A stretch of 64,000 nucleotides of DNA from Heliocybe sulcata (lineage: Eukaryota > Basidiomycota > Agaricomycetes > Gloeophyllales > Gloeophyllaceae). The notes beneath the pieces were generated by a model that was not told where the DNA came from, searched no databases, and was given only the letters and a program-made list of their open reading frames with translations. The DNA lies in contig ML213506.1 of the NCBI GenBank assembly GCA_004369045.1, positions 1,226,988 to 1,290,987 of the forward strand, read 5' to 3'. How positions within the stretch are numbered: the stretch's first letter is position 1; the number at the start of each line of letters is the position of its first letter. This document shows, piece after piece, positions 1 through 11,213 of the stretch. The translations under genes and the position numbers were made by a program.

Positions 1-947
1 CATCTCAGCCGTCCCTTCAAACCGAATGAGAAATTTGCGCTGGAAGTTGAGCAGCTTGTTCAGATTAGGGAATAGCAGGTGAATAGTATCTTGGTCTATG
101 GTATTGCTCTGGGATAGCGCCATGGAGTAATTCTTTGGTCCATGTGAGTCCATCGCTCACACAATAAGATGAATAAGGCCAGGCACACCTGCATCACTTC
201 CAAGTCCTGTACGTATTTGCGTTCCGTCTCCACCATCTCCCGTATAATATTCATCCGCGCCGCCTCCTGTGCGTTTGCGGGTGTCGAGAAATGAGCGGTA
301 ACTTCAGAGGGCGCTAAGGACTCAGATGATTCGTGGGCCGGGAATACTGAAGGAGGGGACGAAGGCAAGGCCTCCATGAACACGTCTTCGGGTAATCGAT
401 CAACAAGCATAGTCACAGTCTTGACAGCCTGCGGGGCGTTATAGATGCATATAACGGGAACAAGAAGCGCTATACTCACCTTGACGAGCCCATCGTTAGA
501 GTGCCTCTCCCACAAATCCGTCACCGTGAACTGTTCGCACTCGGGGACCTGTCTCAGCTGCATGGCAAAGAGAGCAATTGCACGCTTCTTGGTGCGCTCG
601 TTGTTGGCATCGACTGAGGCGGGGTTCGTGTCGATCGCTATGGGCGTGATCGGCGGGGGTAAGAGGTTGAATATGTAGCAGAGGGGAAAGCCGAGCGCAA
701 AACAGTCCCATAACTGCGTGACAGGATCCGTGGACTGGCGCGACAAGTCTCGGGGAGATGAGATGGCAAAATAATCAGGAAAAGACGGTAGTCGCATTAG
801 ACGAGCGCGTAGGGCGGAACATTGCTGATACAGGGAGGTGGAAGAGGAGGCGGCCTTATTGAGTAAAGTATTGTGGGCGACAGGTGTTTCAATCTGAAAG
901 CCAGCGTTGGAGACGATGGACTTTTTGCGACCAGCGACTGAAGTCAT
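1..947 (-). CDS. cdc24: Cdc24-type Rho GEF, N-terminal part (runs off left edge)
   Basis: Guanine-nucleotide exchange factor for Cdc42, acting in polarity establishment at the cortex. The visible part reads from ATG at 947 through exons 947..480, 428..189 and 132..1, with phase-0 introns of 51 nt (429..479) and 56 nt (133..188). The first ~200 residues match the Cdc24 N-terminal calponin-like domain, including SLYQQCSALRARLMRL and the hallmark PVTQLWDCFALGFPLC. The DH (RhoGEF) domain then begins at EMVETERKYVQDLEVMQ and continues after intron 2 with LSQSNTIDQ and LLFPNL. The rest of DH, PH and PB1 lie beyond the left edge. The start at 947 (MTSVAGRKKSIV) is chosen because the reading frame further upstream looks like 5'UTR. 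Intron 1 is a multiple of three and contains no stop. Identification is firm. Confidence 0.93.
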
Positions 948-3299
948 GTCGAGGGGCGTGAAGGAGGTCGGCGTGCCGAGGGACTGTAGGGAGGAAGATG
1001 AGTAGCGATGCTGATTCGTCCCACGTTTCAATCTCCGCCTACGACCACGGCACAAACAGCGACAAACTCCATCACGCCTCTGCTTCGCGTAGCCGTAACA
1101 GAACTCTCTCTCCCGCGACAAACTCTAATTCTACAATGTTTTATCCATGCTCTCCTCCCAGTACATGGCCAAGCTTTGCTTTCGATGATTCCTAGAACCT
1201 GCGCTGGAGCAACCTCCCGCCTACTTCCCGTTCTGGCCCCTCCTCTTCTCAGTCGAACGGATCCGGACCAATCATCACTCTGCGCCCGTGTGTCTCGCCT
1301 CTGCTGTGCTGATGGCGCTCTAGGCGACATTCGCTCTTGGAGCTAGCAACTTGCCCCCCAGTTCAGCCGATATTGCCATCCTCTATGACGCCATCTACCT
1401 TCCATGACATTTGTACAGCGACAGATGGGTGAGAATAACATCCAGGATGGTTTTGAAATACCACCTTATCATCGCCACCGGTCAGACGGCTTGTGGGTGC
1501 CAACGTCAGGACAGAAATACTTCCGCTCCGCTCTCACGACCCATGCTGTAAATTGCTGTAAGAAGGAACCCTCTTCTCTCGATACAAATGTTTTCTTCCT
1601 CGTTACTGCGTCACTGTGCTATTTGAGCGCCGCTATACCACGGTTATCGTTACATACACACTGAGGAACTCATAGCCAATGCTTGAAATAAGCGTGTCGT
1701 GCTTCCGTTCACATCGACATGCTATAACTTTAAGACGCATTCACCTGCTCACCCTCGGTCTTGAACTTTAAGGCCTGGCTTCCTCAGAGGAGAAGCAGGA
1801 CTTGCGGAGCGTACGCAAAGCCTGGCCTACAGTTAATGCGATGCAGGTCAGTACGCCTGACATGGATTTGCGGAACTCTTGTAGAGCCCAAGAGAGCCCC
1901 CGCCGCCCTCCCGAGTTGCAGCCAAGGATCTTGGAGATTAACAGATTGCCTTAGGCATCATCATTCTCCAAGCCTTGTCCTTTAGCGAGTCCGGCAGCTG
2001 TAGTTAGTTGATTGATTGTAACAGAAGGTGTACCTTCTACTATAGCGCGACCTGTCATGATGACTGAGGTCCATGATGACTGAGGTCCGATGACTCTGGC
2101 ACATCATGATGATCCAACTCTTTCCCTGATGGCGGAGGACTGCGAGGATTTCCGTCATCTTATCGGGACGGAAGAGTGATGGTTAGTGCGCAAAGCCAAG
2201 ATAAAATATGAATTACCAAATCTGCAAAAACCTTGCAAGAGCTGTCCAGAAAACACTGGCAGCACTGACAGCGCAGATGGCGAACAAAATCCGTTACCGG
2301 CGGCAATGTCAAAATCTGTGGAGGTCCCAGAAGTGAAGCATGCAGACTAACACGAGTTGAAGCGAACATGAACCTGCAGACAAATCCTTACGACCGGGTC
2401 TGCTGCCTTGCCCCCGATCTCCAACAGCACCATCCTCCATCCGGCACAATAGTGAGGCACGCACTGCAAAGGGGCTTGGAGGCCTTGAAACGTCCTTCAT
2501 CGGTAAGGCTGCGCAGGCATACTTGACGTACAACATCGACCTAAGAAATTTGACTGCAATAGTGAGGCATCCAACCAAACCTTGGAAGACATCGGATGAG
2601 CTGAACCCGCGATGACCCCATTATAGTCACCGTGATATTGAGGAAGACTGAGCCAATAGGCGATATAGGACAGGAACTTTCCGATTACCATTCCATGAAA
2701 AATTCAATGGCAATGAATGCCAACATGGCGGAATCGCGAGCACCGAGATAGGCCATATACGCGCGACCGAGCTACGTCCGTACCGGTGCGATGGCCTCTA
2801 TGTCCAGCTATATATGAAAAGGGAGGTGCTGTGTAGGTTTTCCGAGAGGCTATGCGGACACCATATCCCTCACCCGGGAGTAATGAAATCCTTGGCGAAG
2901 ATTGGTCGGACACGGTCGCATAACGCCAGGGCAAAAGACGCGTGTAGTATCCATCTGTCCAAATGAACTGGAAGATGAATGATGAAACCTGCGCTATAGA
3001 ACGCATTATCTCGAGCGCTCTGCGAGGTCCCTGGGGCCATCGAGCATCCCGAGACAACCGGGCATTCCGTTGGCGTGCGACGGGAGGAGGATTCCGCAGA
3101 AAAACGGTAACAGCGTACGACCAGCATTATATATGCAAGAAATCAGTTCGTTCAAGAGACTGAAATATTGACTTTGCGTATTTCTTGAACGCCCTAATTA
3201 GAGTTGGAACTCCGCCGCAAAACAAACGCCCGGACCTGATTCGCTGACGCGCTTGGGACTCCAACCACCACTGGCACCTATACCTTCTGGCCAAGACCC
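948..3299. other. 2.35-kb region without recognisable gene
   Basis: Apart from the 5' flank of CDC24 and the promoter of the Rap1-like gene, I could not assign any reading frame here. Open frames of 60-117 codons exist on both strands (for example minus 2704..3057 and 2309..2578). None shows a domain, a plausible splice chain or biased codon use. A degenerate gene or a non-coding transcript is possible. Confidence 0.6.
2056..2087. repeat. Two-copy 16-bp tandem duplication
   Basis: The unit catgatgactgaggtc is present twice head-to-tail (2056-2071 and 2072-2087). It is followed by further catgatg-like words up to about 2110. This is a short local slippage duplication in the intergenic region. 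Confidence 0.9.
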
Positions 3300-6069
3300 A
3301 TGGCACCCACCCGAAGCAATAACCGTCGCGGTCAACGCGCAAGGGAGAATGAGCGCGCCCAAGGAGTCGAAGGAGATGGCGAGTCTACGGGCGAGCTGTT
3401 CTTGGAGCCGATGATGGGCACGCCCCTGCCGTTATACATCGAGAAAGATGTCGAGGACAGAGATGAACTTGTCGAACTTGTGGTGGTACGTTCATCTTGT
3501 AATTATAGGATCATCAGAAGCTAGTGTACGTTACTGCTCGAATCGATCCAGCCTTGTCGTGCTCGATGGAATGCGATGAAACAAGGGGGCGTAACGCGCT
3601 GAAACGGTGGCACGTGAGACTTCAAGAGACTGACATCTGTCCGTCCATTAGGCAAATGGAGGCATTGTGGCGCCTAGTTACAGTGCGGTTCCTTATATTA
3701 TCGGTATGTCGGATCTATATCTTGTCGTTCCCTAGTGAGAAGCTTAACACAAAACCGCTGACTTCTGCTCAAATAGTTGATCCGCATAAGGAATCCGGCC
3801 AAAACCTGTATCGCCAATATGTTGGCAAGAAAGGCAAGATGGTCCTGGACGCCAGGTGGATCCGAGAGTGCGTCAAGGCAGGCGCTCTTCAGACATACCA
3901 GACGAACTTCGCAGGATGTAAAGTGAACGGTAATGAGCAGTAAGCACTGCCCGTTGTCGCATACGAAAGTCCCGTTATGAAGTCATGTTTAGAGTCGGAC
4001 AACCTGAAGTCCAGTCCCTTGCTCCCACTACGGCGGTGAACACATCTCCGAGGCGAAGCACGCGACAGCAGACCCAGACTACTCAAGCTCAGGTTCAGGC
4101 CCATCCTCAAGGGCAACCGATGCAAGTCCAAGCTCAGGTTCCAGTGCAAGCCCAGATGCAAGTGCAGCCACAACCTCCCGCTCATGAGATGACTATGCAG
4201 ACCGGTCAAGTCGCTCAAGATCAAGCCGCGCAACCGCAACCACCCCCGCACATGATTGCGCCCCAGCCTGTACCTGCTCAGGGTGCACCATATCCCCACG
4301 CTCCCTTTTACCCGTACCCAGTTATGCATCCTCATCCTGGCGTCATTCATCCTGCCGCTGCAGCCCCCCCGCAGTCATGGCAAGCGGCGAATGGGATCGC
4401 ACCTCAGCAGACGCATATGTATGACCAGGCAAGATGGGATGAATATCACCGTCATATGCCTCCGCCCAACGCTATGATCGCGCCGCAGCCAGGGTACGAT
4501 TACAGGTACAGAGATGACCAGGCTCAGGCTTGGGGCGTCAGCGGGGTTGGAGGCACCAACGAATATTATCAGCAGCCGGTAAGGAAAGTCCCACATGGGC
4601 AGGTTTTATAGGTTAATGAATATATTCAGCAGTACGAGCAAACGTACGAGCAACCGCAGCCGTATGCTAGCGAACCTCAGGCCGGCCCTTCTACGTCCAA
4701 CGATATTGCTATGGCGGATGACTCGGAGAGGACAAGAGGACGCAAGAAAAACCGTCCTCCGGTACGTTTTCGCCACACTGGTAGCTTATTTATACCTCAC
4801 GTCATTGCAGCATGCACAGCCTGCTCCTCCCGCATCGTCTCTGGTCGTTAAACCCCGGAACCCAGCGCCACGATCACCGACTCCTCCGACTAGAGTGATC
4901 AAGAGTACATACGGAGGGAACTTATTCACCGCCGACGATATTGATTACCTCAAGAAATACATTGACTACTGCCAGGAGCAAGGACTGGTTCTGAGGTCAT
5001 TAATTCCAAAGCGCTGTGTCTAGTGCTTCTCTAACTGATGTTTCAATAGTCTTCGCGAGATTTGCGAGCGTATTGCTGTCAAAGTGAGTTCCATGTTCTG
5101 AGCCGACTGTCGAATATCAAACTGACTTGCAATCGTATAGGCTCCCCACCACACGTGTGTATCCAGTACATCAGTGATTGCGTCCAATTGAGAGCCAATC
5201 GACTTGCCAGATTCTATTCCTGGCGCCGTTATTGCAACAAGCACCAGATCCGACTTGGCGGATATGCTATGGACGTCGATAGGTCCCCGTCACCTGGAGG
5301 CGAAGGCGATGAGGACCCAGTCATGGAGGAACCCACCCGCCACGGAGTCGGGGCAGCAGCAATTCGGGCCGCTCGTCAGCGTGCACAGCAAGAAGCTCTT
5401 GCATCTCGGACTCGCTCCCCAACGCCACCACGGTCCCTGTATAGGAGTACCACGGGAAAAGGAGTGGCGTTCACGGAGGAGGATGTGACTTTCTTGGTTC
5501 GCTTCCTGGCATATCGAAAGTGAGACTCCGCGCGTCATACTGGTTTTTGGTATCCAGCTGATATCTGCATAGGTCTCAAGCCCGCCTTGATATGGTCGTG
5601 TTCTGGAAAGATGTCGCTGCCAAGGTTTGCCCTCCTTTTTTCCGTTCATGAGCTGAGACCTGAAAACAGCCGTAGGCCCCGCATCACTCACGTGCATCTT
5701 GGATGAAGTTCTGGCGACGGCACAAACATGAGCTCGAATACTCTGAGGCTACCGGTGATGAGGACCCTCTTCCAGTACCGCCAGAGAAGAAGATGCGATA
5801 CAGTAAGGAAGACGATGTATTGTTGGCCCAGTTCTTTGCGAGTAGTCATGAAGGAACGTCCGATAAGGTCTTTCAGGACTTCTCCAAACTGGTGAGTTTA
5901 CATTCGCTATATACATCTGACCAGACAGAAACTTATTGCCCGTGTTGTGCAGCATCCCCACCATCCATGGAAGGGTTGGCAAGAACACCACCGTATCCAC
6001 AAGGCAAAGATCGACCATATGATTCGACGCATTCAGAACGGCCAACCCCCTGAGGAGGAGACCGCTTAG
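3300..6069 (+). CDS. rap1: Rap1-like telomere protein: BRCT plus three tandem Myb modules
   Basis: Likely shelterin-type or telomeric chromatin protein. Twelve exons close exactly to 683 codons: 3300..3485, 3652..3703, 3777..3929, 3995..4578, 4612..4761, 4811..4995, 5050..5083, 5141..5154, 5211..5519, 5573..5624, 5676..5891, 5953..6069. A BRCT domain (~30-115) carries GGIVAPSYSAVPYIIVDP and KMVLDARWIRECV. A Q/P-rich linker follows (~130-330). Then come three Myb modules of the RAP1 kind (~413-472, 540-600, 614-675). Each opens with an F/Y-x-x-D/E-D-type helix and ends in a PHH-x4-W motif followed by a basic helix (APHHTFYSWRRY, APHHSRASWMKFW, HPHHPWKGWQEH). A phase-0 intron sits directly before the PHH motif in all three. 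No C-terminal RCT domain is visible; the protein ends just after Myb 3. The exon 3 donor has an alternative at 3918. The family is firm; calling it the functional Rap1 orthologue is inference. Confidence 0.82.
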
Positions 6070-6397
6070 GTGCCCCTTCCCTCGAGTATACTCTCCGATT
6101 AGTCCTACTCTGCCACGACCCAGCAGGGACTCCTGCTCAGCGCTCAGCGCTCATGCCTTGTATTATCCTCAGCTTACTAGTCTATACTATACACATGTCT
6201 TCTACAAGAAGTTATACTCGTCATGTCCCGGTATACAACTGTGGCCCATGTCGTCATCAATAGTGTCGTGGGAATGCTGTATTGACTTTCCCGAAGCGCC
6301 TCGGCCGTAAACTTAACGTACTTTTCTAAGTTCGAGCGCCCGACTGCTGGATTGCTTTGCTGTCTCGCATCTCGTCTGCTACGATTGACTGCTGACC
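6070..6397. other. Intergenic spacer, no gene seen
   Basis: A 328-bp spacer between the Rap1-like stop and the ATG of the RGG protein. It should hold the 3' flank of the former and the promoter of the latter. No motif stands out. Confidence 0.6.
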
Positions 6398-8444
6398 ATG
6401 CCAGAATCAGTCGCTCAACGTATTGTTCCCGGAGCACCCCCGCCAGCACCGCTGTCAAAAACTCAAAAGAAGAAGCGGAAAGCTGCTAAGAAGCCGGGTG
6501 ACGCGACCGCTGAATCTCCAGTGGTAGCCATCCCTGACGCGACAGCCGCTGCTCTCACTGAAAAGGCCCCTGAGGAGTCTGATATTAAGGAAGGGGCAGT
6601 CGCTCCTGAGCTTGTGGCGAAGCCTGAGTCGGAGGCTCCGCAAAGCGAGTTCAAACCGGGTCCTTCAGTTGAACTGACGCAGAAGAGGTTGAAAGCAGTG
6701 GGCAAGAAGATTGTAAGCTATCAGCTTGTACTCCTTTACTACTACGAGTACCACTTCACGAATATGGAGGATGAGGAACGCTGATGTTACCTATGATTGA
6801 ATCTCGCACTAGGCCCGAATCCACACTTATTCATCCAAACCTCCTGAAGAGCTCAACGACGACCAGAGGAAGACACTGAAAACTCTTCCTGGTCTTGAGG
6901 CAGTGCAGAAAGAGCTTGAGGAGATCAAGAAGGCGCTTGAGGTTAGTTCTTTGCATCATCCGTCGCACAGTACAGCGGCCTTAGATTGGTGCATAGACCC
7001 TTGAGCAAGAGACTGCTCAAGACGAAGCCCTGAAAGCTGTGAAGGCAAGACAGGCTGAGGAACAAAGAATAGCCGAGGCCGTCGCGGAAACTGAGGTATA
7101 TCCATTGGTCTATGCGTGGCCGCTGCTAACGACAAATAACAGAGAGCCTACGCCGCCAGAACTGCGGAACTTTTGGCTCTCATTCGCTTACCTTCCCTAT
7201 TATCAGCTGGGCATCCTTCTACCACGGCTTTGCAGCTAGATGATGCGGAAGGATCGGCAGTGTACTCTGCTACTGATGTCCTCCTTGGTGAAGACCACGA
7301 TGGGAAGCAACACATCATCAGCGGTTTCTTCACGAGTGAAGGCGAATTCAACGGCGTCCACTGTAGGTTCCCTGACTAAAGATGGCCCGTGCTTTTACTG
7401 AGCATTACTCAGTCTCGCGCCTCCTGGAGATTACCAGGACGCACCTCAACCCGCCTGAGCCTGCATCTAGCGAGCCCGAGGAGGAAGATGTCAGCCCGGA
7501 AGAGCCCATCTCCGAGGCCGCTGTTAATGGACATGCTACGGAGCCTCCTGTCGGTGTCGCTGGGGTGCCCTCATTCGCGCCTGCTACTGGTGGTTTTCAT
7601 TTCATGCAAGACAGTGAATTGGAGGGACCTTCCTTTGAGCCTGAGGAGAACGACCAATGGACTGGTGCCCCCGAGGCTGCTCCTGAAGCTGCGCTCGAGG
7701 CTGTGGTAGAAGAAGTCGTCGAGACCGTCGAGACTGTCGAGGTCAACGGCGATGTTGTCGTAGAGGAGTCCATTACAGTTGCCATTACTACTGAGGAGCC
7801 AGTAAGTGGACCATAATTGATATCTCACATTACTCTAATACCTTGGTCAGGCCGCTCCTGCGGTTGATGAGGGTGTCAATTGGGCTGATGATGAGGAGGG
7901 TGGCCTGCCATCTCTTGCCGGTTTGCATGCCAAGTTCGGTACGTCAGGTACAGGCACTCCTGCTGAGGAATCTGCCTCGCCTGCGGAGGCGGCGGTGCCG
8001 TCCGATGGTCCTCACGGGAACGGAGCACCCCAGCCAGGCGAGGATGGCTTCGTGCCCACGCGAGGCGGGAGGGGTAGAGGAGGCAGGGGTAGAGGGGGCG
8101 ACCGTGGTGGATTCAGAGGTAGGGGCGGTGACAGAGGCGGCTTCCGTGGTGGTGAGGGCCGTGGTCGTGGAGGATTCAGGGGCGCATTCAGAGGTGAAGG
8201 CGGTGAGAGGGGTGGCCCTAGGGGAGGTGGGTGTCCTGCGCCAGATTTTCATTTCTTGTCTGATGGTTCTGCACCAGGTTACCGAGGAAGGGGCAGTGGA
8301 GAAGGCGAATGGAGAGGCGGTCGCGGTCGACCTCGCGGTGACCGGGGAGGTTAGTCATGTCCAAGTTTACGTCTCGCGACACATCTGGAGTGCTGATCCG
8401 CTCGTATAGGTTTCCATGAAGCGCGTGGTGCACCGCCGGCATAG
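6398..8444 (+). CDS. Caprin-like RGG-box RNA-binding protein
   Basis: Probable cytoplasmic mRNP protein. Exons 6398..6712, 6813..6941, 6997..7095, 7143..7362, 7413..7801, 7851..8226, 8278..8349 and 8410..8444 close to 544 codons. The order is a lysine/alanine-rich N-terminus and then a helical segment (~95-200). That segment contains LTQKRLKAVGKKIARI, EELNDDQRKTL and a long K/E coiled coil, resembling the caprin HR1 pattern. A middle part follows with STALQLDDAEGSAVYSA, then an acidic E/V-rich linker. The C-terminus is dense in RGG/RGGF repeats. Without the last intron the frame would stop at 8354; splicing adds the short tail GFHEARGAPPA. The intron at 8227..8277 is 51 nt, stop-free and in frame, so its retention would only insert 17 residues into the RGG box. 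The caprin relationship rests on pattern similarity and is tentative; an RGG RNA-binding role is well supported. Confidence 0.78.
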
Positions 8445-9231
8445 GAGGCTGGCTCCAAAAGGGCATAGTTTGCTCATAAAATATTCGGATGTTACCTCCT
8501 GCTTTCAGCCTTGCTATCCATCTGCTCGGTCGTGTGTACCGCTTTGACTCGTTTACATAACGCGCTCGTTAGCGGCTCACTTCTTGGTGTTATGAGTGAC
8601 GTGCTTACCGTTGGTCAGATTCGTCTCGTTTATCTGAGGAGATCTGATGAACCGGCGGTAAGCTTGCGGTAGACGCATGGTGGCGCATCGCCGCAGGCAT
8701 GAGTACGTGGAGCGCGGACTGACCGGTGTTCATGAACATCCTGCGATTTCGCTCGCATCAAGCAGTGCAGTGATTCTCCTTGAAATCGGCTGAAGTACAG
8801 AACTCTCAGCGACCGCAGCAGCCTTGCGTTAAATGGGACCGTCGTCGGGTAGAACTCCGTTCCTTTCTCATCATTAGGGTATTGATCGCTCCCGCGCTAT
8901 ACAGTGACCAGTAAATAGCAGATGTGTGGTCTGCAATGAACATTCATCAGGTTCGGGAACAATGCACCCCCCGGCCAGGCCCTAAATGTGCAGCTGCACA
9001 GCCGCCGGGGTGTTCTTTCGGATCGGGCGTCGACCACGTGGACAATATTGCCGTGCGGGGCGCAAAGGCGGGATCCGGCCCTGTCCATCTCTCTAACAGC
9101 GCCGAACAGTAACAGCGCCGAACAGTCTATACCAGCTCCTTAGAGCCACAAGCCAAGATACCTCCTACATAGGCTACACCATTCCCTAAACCTCTCCTTT
9201 ACTTGTCTATGTTACATTTTTATCAGCCATC
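8445..9231. other. Intergenic region with short duplication
   Basis: About 790 bp between the RGG protein and the carrier. Only frames under 65 codons occur. It holds a 16-bp tandem duplication (see separate entry). A pyrimidine-rich stretch before the ATG at 9232 probably belongs to the carrier promoter/5'UTR. Confidence 0.6.
9095..9126. repeat. Two-copy 16-bp tandem duplication
   Basis: The unit aacagcgccgaacagt occurs at 9095-9110 and again at 9111-9126 without a mismatch. It lies about 110 bp upstream of the carrier start. Confidence 0.9.
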
Positions 9232-10605
9232 ATGACCACTGCATCGAACAGCCAGCCGTCTCAGGAGGCTTCTAAGGCGACATCTGAAGCTGAAGCTGGT
9301 GCCCAACCCAAGACTAAGATACAGTGGCTTAGTCCCCAAGTGACTTCGTACTTCATTGCAGGAGGGTGTGCTGGTGCCGCCTCGAGAACAGTCGTCAGTC
9401 CTCTGGAAAGGTTAAAGATCATCCAGTGAGTCCCGCAATCCGTAATCCACGACTTCGGGCAAAATTTGACAGTGGGCTTCCATTCCTCAACAACGATTGC
9501 TTCAATCGATGCGTGTAGGCAAGTCCAGTCGCAGCATAGCGACAAGCAGTACAAGGGTGTGTGGAGGAGTTTAGTGCGGATGTGGCAAGAGGAAGGCTTC
9601 AAGGGTTTCATGCGGGGCAATGGAATCAACTGTTTGAGGATTGTGCCTTACAGTGCGGTTCAATTCACAACCTATGAACAGCTGAAGAAGGTAAGCTTCA
9701 AAACCTCCGTTGATTGACGTTCGACGTTAAGTTTTCCAGTGGTTCACGCGTAACGGAAGCACTGCTCTGGATACGCCAAAGCGTCTGGCCAGTGGCGCCT
9801 TGGCTGGTATCACCTCTGTTTGTCAGTCATAGCACCCATCAGTCTGTTTAGCCTCACTGAACCCGCCCTTCGCGGACCTTCCATGCCTCATAGGCACAAC
9901 ATACCCTCTGGACCTTGTTCGCTCGCGTCTGTCAATCGCCACTGCATCCATTCCCCTTTCCGCATCCGCTCCGCAGGCCTCGACCTCGGCTGTTAAACCG
10001 ACCCTGACCTCGGGGTACCATACGTCTTCGGCGCGTTCAGCAGTCAAGATGAGTATGTGGACTATGACGTTACAGATCATGCGAGAAGAAGGCGGGGTCC
10101 GGGCCCTCTACCGCGGAATGGTTCCGACGGCTATGGGCGTCGCACCGTACGTAGGGATAAATTTTGCATCGTACGAAGCTCTGCGGGGAGTTATCACACC
10201 TCCTGGCAAGACCACCGTAGTGCGAAAGCTGACTTGCGGGGCTTTGGCAGGTGAGCGAAGTCAAGCTATGAGTTCGAGAAGATCGGTTGCGGATAACGAA
10301 CCCAGGCTCAATCTCGCAGACTCTGACGTATCCCTTTGATGTGATACGAAGAAAAATGCAGGTCACGGGGATGGCTTCCGCGACCAAATACAACGGTGCT
10401 CTGGACGCTTTTGTGACCATTGGTCGGACCGAAGGGCTACGCGGACTGTACAGAGGGCTTTGGCCTAACCTTCGTGCGTCAATCGTGATATTTTCTCATG
10501 GCAGCATCTGACACGCCTGCTGGGATCACAGTCAAGGTTGCGCCGAGCATCGCAACGTCATTCTTCACCTATGAACTCGTCAAGGAGTTTCTCGGTGCAG
10601 CATAG
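9232..10605 (+). CDS. Mitochondrial carrier, YPR011C/SLC25A42-like
   Basis: Inner-membrane solute carrier. Six exons close to 348 codons: 9232..9425, 9519..9690, 9740..9821, 9894..10250, 10306..10473, 10532..10605. All three carrier repeats are present with signature motifs: SPLERLKII, TYPLDLVRSRLS and TYPFDVIRRKMQV. Each is paired with its G-x3-F/L-Y/M-RG partner (GFKGFMRGNG, GVRALYRGM, GLRGLYRGL). The sequence around FMRGNGINCLRIVPYSAVQF and the long loop between matrix helices fit the yeast YPR011C type, which transports adenosine 5'-phosphosulfate and PAPS. The related SLC25A42/Leu5 branch carries CoA. The substrate is therefore an inference from overall resemblance. Introns interrupt the repeats at unrelated places. 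Confidence 0.9.
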
Positions 10606-11213
10606 CCTTGTTTCAGAGAACATCATCTCTGAAGTAGGGGTCGGCTGCGACGGTCATAGATGGGAATTGTGCGTATAGATGGACATAAGTAGCTGCCTTT
10701 CTTTGCGGACGGATATCAAGCTTGTTTTATATTAGCACAGAAGATCCAGTAGTACATAGATCAGGAGCGGAATTCCAATCTTAAAGGCCATCTGATGGGG
10801 TGGTATTCTGAACCGGGGCACATGGGGAATGTGCGAAGTCACCGGCCGGCAAGCGGAAGCCGACCGTTAGGGAATAATGAAGCCATCTACCCGAGCGTTG
10901 TAGTCCCTTTATCTCTTCTCAACGCCTGCTTGTGCGGCATTTCCTCCTTCTTGCAAGGCATCTGCGGCGAGAGCGCTCGTATTTCATGCTTGGGCTCTCA
11001 GAAAAGCATTTACTCTGGGTTTAGTGGGTCAGTAAGCGTTGTTCCCATCACGTCTGTTCGCTGACCTCGCTGTATCCGCATTGCTGCGCTGGCGCTCCTA
11101 CCAACCATCCAGTGCTGCTCTCGGAAATTCCGCCGTCGATATTGCTTTCGACGCTACATATAACGTTGCCTATCACGTTCGAGCTGGGTTCGATCTGATT
11201 ACACGCCCACATC
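10606..11213. other. Intergenic region (3' flank of carrier, promoter of RhoGAP)
   Basis: About 600 bp. No coding frame is convincing. The last 200 bp are pyrimidine-rich, consistent with the RhoGAP promoter and leader. Confidence 0.55.
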
